A stretch of 64,000 nt of DNA from Flavobacteriales bacterium UBA7666 (GTDB taxonomy: Bacteria; Bacteroidota; Bacteroidia; Flavobacteriales_D; Crocinitomicaceae): assembly GCA_002483265.1 (NCBI GenBank), contig DLHO01000017.1, positions 1 through 64,000 of the forward strand. Direction: 5' to 3'. Below, piece by piece: positions 17,537 through 24,592 of the stretch. The notes under the pieces are model-generated. The model saw nothing but the letters and a program-made list of their open reading frames with translations. It did not search any database and was not told the DNA's origin. Numbering within the stretch: position 1 is the stretch's first letter; every line of letters begins with the position of its first letter. Made by a program: the position numbers and the translations under genes.

Positions 17537-17929
17537 TTATTTCGATGGGGTCGGAGCCAGTTTAAACCTTCCATAAGCAACGAAAGCTGCAATTACTCCG
17601 AATATGATGTTGAATCCAATCTGTGAAGCTTCGCCACGACAGATGTGAAAAACACTTGCACTGATCATCAGTAATACGATTCCGGTTGCTGCAATTGGTG
17701 TTAAGATCGGTTTGAAACGGAACAGAGTTGGAAGGAGTACTCCCAAAGCTCCCAATAAATCAATTACACCGGTTAATCTGACAAATGCAGGTGAAACAGA
17801 TCCTGTCCATGGCCACATGGCTTCCAGTTGGTCGATTGGCTGGGCTAATTTGGCATATGCTGCCCAGATTAAAGTAAGTCCAAGAAGGATCTGTGCGATC
17901 CAAAGTAAAATGTGCATTGTTTTTTTCAT
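17537..17929 (-). CDS. DoxX-family membrane protein
   Basis: The 130-aa protein starts at ATG 17929 (MKKTMHILLW); a longer frame upstream would run through the operator and is unlikely. Four hydrophobic segments are visible: ILLWIAQILLGLTLIWAAYA, LTGVIDLLGALGVLLPTLF, LTPIAATGIVLLMISASVFH and IGFNIIFGVIAAFVAYGRF. The AAYAKL and VIDLLGALGVLLP segments fit the DoxX/DoxX-like quinone-associated family. Substrates are unknown. It is transcribed divergently from an HxlR regulator 113 bp away. This pairing is common for HxlR regulators and suggests control in response to electrophile or redox stress. Confidence 0.8.
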   Translation of the reverse strand: MKKTMHILLWIAQILLGLTLIWAAYAKLAQPIDQLEAMWPWTGSVSPAFVRLTGVIDLLGALGVLLPTLFRFKPILTPIAATGIVLLMISASVFHICRGEASQIGFNIIFGVIAAFVAYGRFKLAPTPSK

Positions 17930-17972
17930 TGTGTGTTCTGATTTTAATTCCCGGATAAAAGTATGTAGGTTT

Positions 17973-18017
17973 GCTATCCAAACGAAAGCACTTTCCATTT
18001 GGATAGCACTATCCAAT
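17973..18017. promoter_or_regulatory. Candidate HxlR operator between doxX and hxlR
   Basis: A perfect 10-bp inverted repeat, gctatccaaa (17973-17982) and tttggatagc (17998-18007), has a 15-bp spacer. A third half-site ctatccaat (18009-18017) follows at once. It sits in the divergent promoter region 44 bp from the doxX start and 26 bp from the hxlR start, as expected for autoregulation by a dimeric winged-helix repressor. Confidence 0.65.
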
Positions 18018-18042
18018 CGGGAAGTAATGGAAAAAAAGAGTT

Positions 18043-18381
18043 ATGTTGTCAACAGGAGGATGCCCTAAGAATATTTTATCAATAAAGGATGCACTCGAAG
18101 CAGTGGAGGGAAGATGGAAACTATTAATTCTATTTGCTTTGTCTGAGGAGCCGAAAAGATTCAAAGAACTGAGTAGAGTAGTTTCCGGAATTACGGACAA
18201 GACTTTGTCGCGGGAATTGAAATTACTTGAATTCAATAAGCTGATCACACGGGAAGTGTTCGATACATTTCCACCAACGGTGCAGTATACGATTACGAAC
18301 CATGGAAAATCATTGGAGAAAGTGATCGAAGAATTGCATTATTGGGGATTGGCTCATCGGAAGGAGGTTTTGGGTAAATAA
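18043..18381 (+). CDS. HxlR-family winged-helix transcriptional regulator
   Basis: The 112-aa protein shows the typical HxlR order: Cys7 near the N-terminus (GGCPKNILSI), the helix EAVEGRWKLLILFALSEEPK, RFKELSRVVSGITDKTLSRE as the recognition region, LKLLEFNKLITREVFD leading to the wing, and PPTVQYTITNHGKSLEKVIE. The near-terminal cysteine is the residue that senses oxidants or electrophiles in characterised members (HypR, QorR). It is divergent from the DoxX gene, and the inverted repeat between them is the probable binding site. An ATG at 18027 is out of frame. The TAA stop overlaps a dispersed palindromic element. Confidence 0.92.
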   Translation: MLSTGGCPKNILSIKDALEAVEGRWKLLILFALSEEPKRFKELSRVVSGITDKTLSRELKLLEFNKLITREVFDTFPPTVQYTITNHGKSLEKVIEELHYWGLAHRKEVLGK

Positions 18382-18426
18382 TTACGAATTACGTCCCGAT
18401 AGCTATCGGGATACGAATTACGAATT
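18380..18426. repeat. Stop-codon-abutting repeat with CCCGATAGCTATCGGG core, copy 1
   Basis: aattacgaattacg (18380-18393) begins inside the TAA stop of hxlR. It is followed by the palindromic core tcccgatagctatcggga (18394-18411), then tacgaattacgaatt. The stretch 18385-18426 (42 bp) is identical to 51988-52029. The core can form an 8-9 bp hairpin and may also act as a terminator, although no long T run follows. Confidence 0.8.
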
Positions 18427-18573
18427 GTTTTTCTTAATTACTTTACACTTTTGGGAAATTGGGTTGGCTTAGATTCCAGTGGTTTTGTGTTTGTATCTAG
18501 TCTAAAATATATTCAAACGAACTAAAAGATGTTGATTTCATAGAGAAACGGGGTGTTAAATCCTTAACCTTTT

Positions 18574-18628
18574 CATACTGTATCCATACAGTATCTATGC
18601 TCTATCCATACTCTATCTATATTGCATC
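18574..18628. repeat. Five degenerate 11-bp tandem repeats, consensus YATRCTSTATC
   Basis: The units are catactgtatc, catacagtatc, tatgctctatc, catactctatc and tatattgcatc. They follow each other without spacers from 18574 to 18628. The first two also form an inverted repeat, atactgta (18575-18582) and tacagtat (18587-18594). The 11-bp period is not a multiple of three, so it is unlikely to be coding. It is close to one helical turn, as seen in iteron-type or regulator-binding arrays. Confidence 0.65.
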
Positions 18629-18710
18629 GGTACTTGAACTTTTCATTGTATAAAATCTATTACAATTGATTTTACACTTTCGAGAAGATCACCCGATTTT
18701 ATATAAAACA

Positions 18711-18748
18711 AAAATGGGTGTCCACCGCAGCGGACACCCATTTTTTTA
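18711..18748 (-). terminator. Terminator of the OmpA/TSP3 gene
   Basis: Arms aaaatgggtgtcc (18711-18723) and ggacacccatttt (18732-18744) form a 13-bp stem with an 8-nt loop, 18 bp past the stop codon. On the minus strand the stem ends in a run of T. The T run on the other side could also stop rightward transcription. Confidence 0.85.
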
Positions 18749-18762
18749 TCATTTATGATATC

Positions 18763-21195
18763 CTATTGGAAGATCACATTCATTTCTACACGTCTGTTTT
18801 TCTGACGACCTTCTGGTGTTGCATTCGTTGCGATTGGTTTAGTTTGACCATACCATTCTGGTTTCAATCGAGTTGCATCTACACCTTTGCTAGCTAAGTA
18901 TTTTTTAACTGCTTCAGCACGGTTTTTAGAAAGGGTCATGTTTTTCTTAGCATCACCTTTGTTATCTGTGTGACCAGCGATTTGTAATTTCCACTCTGGT
19001 TTTTTGATTAACAATGCTGCTAAGTCATCCAATGATTTGAACGAAGTTGCAAGAATGATTGCTTTACCTGATTGGAACTCTAAGTTCTCAAATGCAGTAT
19101 TCAAGATTTCTTGTTCTTCTTTCGCGATCTTAGGACAACCACGGTTTTCAATTACACCTGGTATTGTCGGACAATCATCATCTTTATCGTATAATCCGTC
19201 ACCATCTGTATCTGGCCAAGGACAACCGTCGTTTTCTTTCGAACCGTAGATTGTAGGACATTTATCCACATTATCGAATAATCCGTCGTTATCCGTATCA
19301 GGACATCCTTGGTAAGCCAATGGACCAGGAAGATCCGGACATAAATCTTCAGAATCCTGAATTCCATCACCATCTCTGTCAGGACAACCGTTGAATGCAG
19401 GTAACCCTTTCACTGTTGGACAACTGTCGTTCGGATCAATAATTCCATCTTCATCTGTATCAGGACATCCTCTGTAAGCTGCTAAACCAGCCAAGTCCGG
19501 ACAAGCGTCATCTTTATCAGGAATTTTATCTCCATCACGGTCAGGACATCCCTGGAATTCTAACAATCCCGGAGTTTCAGGACATAAATCTTCTACGTCT
19601 TTAATTCCGTCACCGTCTGTATCAGGACAACCTTTGAATGCCCAAACTCCCGGAGTATCCACACATTCATCTTTCTTATCGGAAACTTTATCACCGTCTT
19701 TATCATCCGGTTTCGTATAAAGAATCGGAAGGCGAAGTCCAACGAAAAATTCTGTTCCACGTACTTTTCCTCTTGCAAAAAGCGAGTTGAAATCAACTAC
19801 ACCAACTGTAATTGGTCCGAGTCTGGAAGCGATACCTGCTTTCCAACCGGAGTAATTATTCACGGATATTGGTACGTATAATCCAAACCATGCATAATCA
19901 AAGCTTGGAGTAATTGCGAATTGGTTTGGAGTTTTAACACGAGAAGGATTTTTCTTACTAATCATGTTAATATTACCAGTTGCGTTGATGTAGAACCATT
20001 TCCAGATATGGTAATCCAATTGGATATTCAAAGCTGTTGGAGTGTTCATATAATAAGATTCACCAACTCCCTCATTCGAGTTCCAACCTGCATCATTTGT
20101 AATCAAACTATCAATAATTGAATCGAAAGAAGCAAAAGATGTTGCTTTATCAAAAATGCGTAAGTCAAGAGTGCTTGTATTTACGGAGAAATCACGGCTG
20201 TGACCACCTTTCGTAAATTTCATACCACCGATATCTAAAACGGAAACTCCTGCACGCAATTCGTATTTGTTTTCATTGCGCATCCAAAGATCTGTTTCAC
20301 CATCCATTTCATACTTGTACTGTTTGTATTTTGGACGCCATTCGTAAACAACACCCAGATCCAAGCCAAATCCGAGTTTTGATGACGACTTGAAAAAGTC
20401 CTTTGCACGGAAGTTTTTCATATCCTCATCCAGGTTATCAGAGTAACCGTATTTGAAGTTTCCAACTAAGGTTGTCGCAGTATCCTTGTTTAGGAGTTCG
20501 TAATCCAACTCATCTGTGTAAGCATAAGCGGAAGCAACTCCCTGTAATAATTTAACACGACCACCGACTTTCAGGAAATGTGCTCCTTTATCCATTACTA
20601 CCTGACCATAGTTGATGCCATATTCATTCCATGCCATCATGTTTGTAGTAACCAATTTGTCTTTTAACTGGAGATTCCACAGAGTAGCGAAATCCAATCC
20701 TTCTTGTGCCAATTTGGCCAATTTTGGATCGATATCATCTACGTTTGTGATCATTCTGCTTTTAGCAGCGAAACCAATTGCAATTTTGGGATTGATGTGG
20801 AATGCAAAATTCAAGATGTCGATTTGATAATTCAAATAAACCCCTCTTGTTTTAATCCCTGTTTTGTTGTAGTCATATAAATCAAAAATGGCACGATCGT
20901 ACAAGGTACTGTCGGGTTGCATCCACATGGTATCTTTCTTAAAAGATTTCAACCACCATTTCGGCATCACATCTGTTTTAAAATACTTGGCATTTTGCCA
21001 AGCCCCGACGTTCGCACTTGCCAGATTGATATCGACGATAAATCTTCCGTCAACAAAACTGGCAGGCTGTACGTCTAATCCCATAACTCCAGCATAGTTA
21101 CTACTGTGTACGCCCAAATAATTTTGAGAGAATGCAGTAATAGTAGTAAAACATGAAAGAGCTAAGAAAGTTAATTTACGTAACTGTTTCTTCAT
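18763..21195 (-). CDS. OmpA-family outer-membrane protein with thrombospondin type-3 repeats
   Basis: The 810-aa protein has a signal peptide (about 1-23, ending TAFSQ). Residues about 25-500 form a DUF5723-like beta-rich region, probably a membrane beta-barrel. About eight calcium-binding-type TSP3 repeats follow (about 500-690; repeated DxDGDxIxDxxDxCPxxPG, for example DTDGDGIKDVEDLCPETPG). A C-terminal OmpA peptidoglycan-binding domain covers about 700-810, with the expected residues in AGHTDNKGDAKKN, TLSKNRAEAVKKYL and the closing GRQKNRRVEMNV. It should span the outer membrane and anchor it to the cell wall. It lies 11 bp downstream of the 722-aa gene, so both are likely in one operon. 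A strong terminator follows. Confidence 0.88.
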   Translation of the reverse strand: MKKQLRKLTFLALSCFTTITAFSQNYLGVHSSNYAGVMGLDVQPASFVDGRFIVDINLASANVGAWQNAKYFKTDVMPKWWLKSFKKDTMWMQPDSTLYDRAIFDLYDYNKTGIKTRGVYLNYQIDILNFAFHINPKIAIGFAAKSRMITNVDDIDPKLAKLAQEGLDFATLWNLQLKDKLVTTNMMAWNEYGINYGQVVMDKGAHFLKVGGRVKLLQGVASAYAYTDELDYELLNKDTATTLVGNFKYGYSDNLDEDMKNFRAKDFFKSSSKLGFGLDLGVVYEWRPKYKQYKYEMDGETDLWMRNENKYELRAGVSVLDIGGMKFTKGGHSRDFSVNTSTLDLRIFDKATSFASFDSIIDSLITNDAGWNSNEGVGESYYMNTPTALNIQLDYHIWKWFYINATGNINMISKKNPSRVKTPNQFAITPSFDYAWFGLYVPISVNNYSGWKAGIASRLGPITVGVVDFNSLFARGKVRGTEFFVGLRLPILYTKPDDKDGDKVSDKKDECVDTPGVWAFKGCPDTDGDGIKDVEDLCPETPGLLEFQGCPDRDGDKIPDKDDACPDLAGLAAYRGCPDTDEDGIIDPNDSCPTVKGLPAFNGCPDRDGDGIQDSEDLCPDLPGPLAYQGCPDTDNDGLFDNVDKCPTIYGSKENDGCPWPDTDGDGLYDKDDDCPTIPGVIENRGCPKIAKEEQEILNTAFENLEFQSGKAIILATSFKSLDDLAALLIKKPEWKLQIAGHTDNKGDAKKNMTLSKNRAEAVKKYLASKGVDATRLKPEWYGQTKPIATNATPEGRQKNRRVEMNVIFQ

Positions 21196-21206
21196 AAGTA
21201 GTCTTA

Positions 21207-23375
21207 TTAATAGTTCAATGGATAACGAATTAAATAGCCATTTGCTTGCGAAACTAACAAAATCGTTCCATCGGCTTGTCTTTGGAAGACAATTTTATTA
21301 GAGCCTTCGTAGCTTTCTTTATTTAATTCATTTCCACGTATTGTATAAATATAACAATTATTGGCAATTCCATCTATTATTCCAACGACAGTTTTACCAT
21401 TTGGCAATTTAATCAATGAGGCATCATCAATATTGGTGACAGTAGCGTTGAACTGGCCTAAAATGGTTCCTGTTCCGCTGATGACGTAAATGGTATTTTG
21501 CTGATTTAAGAAGAAAAGCTGCTCGTCTCCAAAGTTTTGGGTATTTAGAATGGAAGAAACATTCCCGACCAACATCGCTTTAGTCCCATTTTCAGTCAAG
21601 CGAACGAATTGTTTTTTAGCTAGTCCCAGCAAACTAATAGTTCCATTTACTTTTACCAGATGCCATTCTCCCTCGCTTAAATTTTGCGATTTGATCACTC
21701 GTTTTCGTTTGATAGAAATACTGGACCAATTGGAATTCGTGCAGATATGAGCAATTAACTCGCCTTTCTTTCCCTGAACGACCAATTGTGCATCTTTTTG
21801 CAAATTCCCGTTCACGCCAACTTTGAAGCTCAGTTTTCCATTCGTTCCAAATCCCTGAACCTGTCCGTCTGCAACGAAAGAAATGAAGTCTTTTCCGTTC
21901 CAATAATAAGAGAATAGATTACTTGTAACGTTCGTGCAAACGATTGGAAAACCAGCCAGGTTATTTCCGGATCTGTCAAAGCCCTGAATTCCGTTTTTCG
22001 TGCTTAGGAAAATTCCATTACCAATGAAAATGGGGTTTCCAATGGGTTCAGCTTCTAGATTTTTATTCCAGAGAATTTGTTTATTGCCAACTAAGTAAAG
22101 GGTGTTTGACTGGGTAATGGCAAGTAGGTTGTTTGAACCCGGAATTGGATTTATACTGCGGAGATTATCGTCTAAACGTAGGGGATTTAGTTTAGGTAAT
22201 TCTTTCGAATCAGCGTCTGAGTCAGATTGTTCCTCGTTTAAAAGTTGTACCGTACTATGATTTGCACCAGTCAGTCGACTCATTGTAATTTGCTGATTCC
22301 GATCAAAATTTCGATAGGAAACTTTTTGCGGACTGTTGCTGAATAATTTGAATTTCAGCATGGTGGATTGCTCCAAAGTTGCACCTGTTTCATAATTACC
22401 GATCATGCGATTGATACTTTGCTGCGAGTTTGAAATAAGCACACTATTATTGAAAATTTCTAAATAAATCTTCTTGTTTGCATGAAGGAAAGGGAAATAA
22501 TATCCTTTCAATGTTGCTTGTTTTTGTTTGTCGGACAGTTCCACACGATCCAATTCGTTCAGAATCGCCAATGGATCTTGTCCTGGCTTATAATCTGTGA
22601 TCAAACAGCTGTCTTTCTGATTCACAACAAGGGCTAAACCAAAATTAAGCCATTCGTATAAAATTGACTTACCCGGAAACTTCGAAAGCAAGTAGTTTTT
22701 TTCGTAAAAAGTATAGGAATCAAAATCGGCAGGAATGAGTTCTTGAAACAATTCCTGATCATTTACCAGTGGTAGCGCCTTACTTCCTGTGTGAGTAATG
22801 TATTTGGCATTGTGACTTGAAATGAAGTACGAATCTTCTATTTCGTAAGTTTTGTCGGTAGTTTTATAAACCAGTGATAAACTGCTTTTACGATCTAAAT
22901 ATTTCCAGGAAACAACACTTTTTGAATCGGGCTGCCAGTCTGTAAGATAAAGCACTAAGAATTTTCCATGGAATTCACCTTTCCAGTTGTTGGATAAAGA
23001 AATGTGTTTTTGGGTCGAAATACTCGATGATAATGAAAGCCTTGCAACATAACTCTTCACAATTTCACTGGTCCATGGTTTACTTCGTTCCAATAACACC
23101 AAATCCCGATTTGTGGAAAAGTAGAAATGTTGAATTCGTTCAGGTTGATTCAACAGCGTAGCAAAGAAAGGGCTTTTTTGAAGTGAAGAGACAATGGGGC
23201 TGTTGTAATCAATTTCAAGTGGTTTGTGAACTACAATAATGGTGTCATCCTCTTGAGAAAATGTGTTTTCCGGAGTTGGGGGAGCACTTGAACCTTCTAC
23301 AAGAGTGAAACCAACGTAACTAATCCAACCCAAGGAACAGATTACCAGAAAACTAATTATTGAACGATTGAGCAT
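21207..23375 (-). CDS. Membrane-anchored protein with C-terminal PQQ-like propeller (unknown function)
   Basis: The 722-aa protein has one N-terminal hydrophobic segment (FLVICSLGWISYVGFTLVE, about 8-27), an uncleaved anchor or signal peptide. Residues about 60-345 resemble DUF3352-like sequences (KSPFFATLLNQPERIQHFYF; NNSVLISNSQQSINRMIGNY). The part from about 390 has repeated short strands of a PQQ/quinoprotein-like propeller (IPGSNNLLAITQSNTLYLVG; IFLSTKNGIQGFDRSGNNLA; DGQVQGFGTNGKLSFKVG). No catalytic residues were recognised. It sits 81 bp after rnhB and 11 bp before the OmpA/TSP3 gene, which suggests an envelope role. The family assignment is by eye only. Confidence 0.6.
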   Translation of the reverse strand: MLNRSIISFLVICSLGWISYVGFTLVEGSSAPPTPENTFSQEDDTIIVVHKPLEIDYNSPIVSSLQKSPFFATLLNQPERIQHFYFSTNRDLVLLERSKPWTSEIVKSYVARLSLSSSISTQKHISLSNNWKGEFHGKFLVLYLTDWQPDSKSVVSWKYLDRKSSLSLVYKTTDKTYEIEDSYFISSHNAKYITHTGSKALPLVNDQELFQELIPADFDSYTFYEKNYLLSKFPGKSILYEWLNFGLALVVNQKDSCLITDYKPGQDPLAILNELDRVELSDKQKQATLKGYYFPFLHANKKIYLEIFNNSVLISNSQQSINRMIGNYETGATLEQSTMLKFKLFSNSPQKVSYRNFDRNQQITMSRLTGANHSTVQLLNEEQSDSDADSKELPKLNPLRLDDNLRSINPIPGSNNLLAITQSNTLYLVGNKQILWNKNLEAEPIGNPIFIGNGIFLSTKNGIQGFDRSGNNLAGFPIVCTNVTSNLFSYYWNGKDFISFVADGQVQGFGTNGKLSFKVGVNGNLQKDAQLVVQGKKGELIAHICTNSNWSSISIKRKRVIKSQNLSEGEWHLVKVNGTISLLGLAKKQFVRLTENGTKAMLVGNVSSILNTQNFGDEQLFFLNQQNTIYVISGTGTILGQFNATVTNIDDASLIKLPNGKTVVGIIDGIANNCYIYTIRGNELNKESYEGSNKIVFQRQADGTILLVSQANGYLIRYPLNY

Positions 23376-23456
23376 AATACCTGACTATTCATCAAAAATA
23401 ATGCTTCGTTCGGCTCCGTTCGCATCTTTCTCATGAAGTAGTTAACAGAGGAGTGT

Positions 23457-24065
23457 TTACTCCATAAATAGTGATAATTGTCCCTTTCCAAGAAGGTTAA
23501 ATCCGGGACGGTGGTGAATGCAGGCGCCGTGAATTTCGATTGCTTCCCGATGAACTTTGGTGGGATAACCCTTGTTTACGTTCCAATGATAATGTGGGAA
23601 CTCTTCATGAAGACGTTCCATGTATTCATCCCGATAGGTTTTTGCAAGGATGGAAGCGGCTGCGATATTCTTGTACTTGCCGTCTCCTTTGATAATAGCA
23701 ATAGAAGGGATTTCATTTGAAAGCAATGTTTTGTTTCCATCAATGAGTAACAATTCCGGTCTCACTTTTAAAGCCATTGCCGCACGATGCATGCCCGTTA
23801 ATGAGGCTTTTAGAATATTCAATTCGGCAATTTCGTTGGGTTGCAGGAACTGTACAGAAAATGCAAGTGCTTCTTGTTCAATGATCGGGCGTAATAAATT
23901 TCTACTTTTTTCCGAAATCTGTTTAGAATCATTCAGTAAGTGATGTGAGAAGCCTGTTGGAAGTATTACCGAAGCACAAACAACAGGGCCAGCAAGACAG
24001 CCTCTTCCAGCTTCATCACAGCCTGCTTCCAGCTTTGTTTCATCAAAATGGTCTAATAATTGCAT
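23457..24065 (-). CDS. rnhB: Ribonuclease HII
   Basis: This enzyme cuts the RNA strand of RNA-DNA hybrids and removes single ribonucleotides from DNA. The 202-aa protein shows the family signature EAGCDEAGRGCLAGPVVCAS with the first metal-binding residues Asp17 and Glu18. It also has NILKASLTGMHRAAMAL, LLLIDGNK with the third acid, SIIKGD-like IAIIKGDGKYKNIAAASIL and the C-terminal HPGFNLLGKG-type end. Length is standard (about 200 aa). It may be the first gene of a leftward cluster with the propeller and OmpA genes. It is divergent from the small exported protein at 24154. Confidence 0.96.
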   Translation of the reverse strand: MQLLDHFDETKLEAGCDEAGRGCLAGPVVCASVILPTGFSHHLLNDSKQISEKSRNLLRPIIEQEALAFSVQFLQPNEIAELNILKASLTGMHRAAMALKVRPELLLIDGNKTLLSNEIPSIAIIKGDGKYKNIAAASILAKTYRDEYMERLHEEFPHYHWNVNKGYPTKVHREAIEIHGACIHHRPGFNLLGKGQLSLFME

Positions 24066-24153
24066 AAAGCAAATGTTATTAAAATAATTGTATATTTATC
24101 ACAAACAACCTTTAGGTTTTTTATTACGTCTACTTATAAACTGTTATAGAATT

Positions 24154-24513
24154 ATGAAAAAGTTAGTAATGATGTTCGTTTTGTCTTTGGCAAGTTCTTT
24201 TGCTTTTAGTCAAAATTCTGCTTCAATTAGTGAAACTCAATTGAAAACAGGAAAATCAAGCGGAGTATATGAATTTTCAGTTCCGGAATCGATTACTGCT
24301 GAAAAAGTCGAAGCTGTAAAAGGCTATTATAAAGACTACTTTTCAGTGGCATTCAATGAATCAACGGATGTCTTAAAAGTTACTTTGTTGAAGAATGAAG
24401 ATTCAAATTTAAATGTTGTTAATCGTTTATTGGTAGCTTTAGATTTACGTACAATTTCTGTTGGGGGTGAAAACTTGACCTTCCAGGATATGAAAGATAA
24501 ATATTTGAAATAG
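24154..24513 (+). CDS. Small exported protein of unknown function
   Basis: The 119-aa protein starts at ATG 24154; the frame is open upstream to 24088, but the signal peptide (MKKLVMMFVLSLASSFAFSQ) fixes this start. The mature part (about 20-119) reads strand (GVYEFSVPES), helix (AEKVEAVKGYYKDY), strand (SVAFNES), strand (DVLKVTLLK), helix (NVVNRLLVALDL), strand (TISVGG). That ferredoxin-like order resembles the two 117-aa cassette proteins, but I see no convincing sequence identity. It is monocistronic: a terminator follows 28 bp downstream and the next gene is convergent. Its function is unknown. Confidence 0.65.
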   Translation: MKKLVMMFVLSLASSFAFSQNSASISETQLKTGKSSGVYEFSVPESITAEKVEAVKGYYKDYFSVAFNESTDVLKVTLLKNEDSNLNVVNRLLVALDLRTISVGGENLTFQDMKDKYLK

Positions 24514-24541
24514 GAGATCAGCAGCAACTGATCGATAAATG

Positions 24542-24576
24542 AAAAAGCCCCGACATATTGTCGGGGCTTTTTTGTG
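24542..24576. terminator. Bidirectional intrinsic terminator
   Basis: Arms aaaaagccccgaca (24542-24555) and tgtcggggcttttt (24559-24572) form a 14-bp stem with a 3-nt loop, flanked by A and T runs. It lies between the convergent genes ending at 24513 and 24593. Confidence 0.93.
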
Positions 24577-24592
24577 TCTATTTGTTTTGAAT

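Larger units (their letters stand above)
18427..18762. other. Gene-free stretch with 11-bp tandem repeats and a terminator
   Basis: Between the hxlR-end repeat and the convergent OmpA gene I see no credible coding frame. The region holds an array of five degenerate 11-bp repeats (18574-18628) and the terminator of the leftward gene (18711-18744). The remainder is AT-rich without recognisable motifs. A small RNA is possible but unsupported. Confidence 0.5.

Noticed and set aside
17930..18016. Longer start for the DoxX gene
   Set aside because: It would include the operator and precede the first membrane helix with unusual sequence; ATG 17929 gives a normal DoxX N-terminus.
18027..18068. Alternative hxlR start at ATG 18027
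   Set aside because: It is out of frame with the HxlR domain and stops quickly after crossing the true start at 18043.
18574..18628. Possible CRISPR-like array
   Set aside because: Units are 11 bp without spacers and there are no cas genes in the window.
23376..23456. Possible repeat or terminator between rnhB and the propeller gene
   Set aside because: The sequence cttcgttcggctccgttcgc has weak internal symmetry but no clear stem with T run and no second copy in the window.
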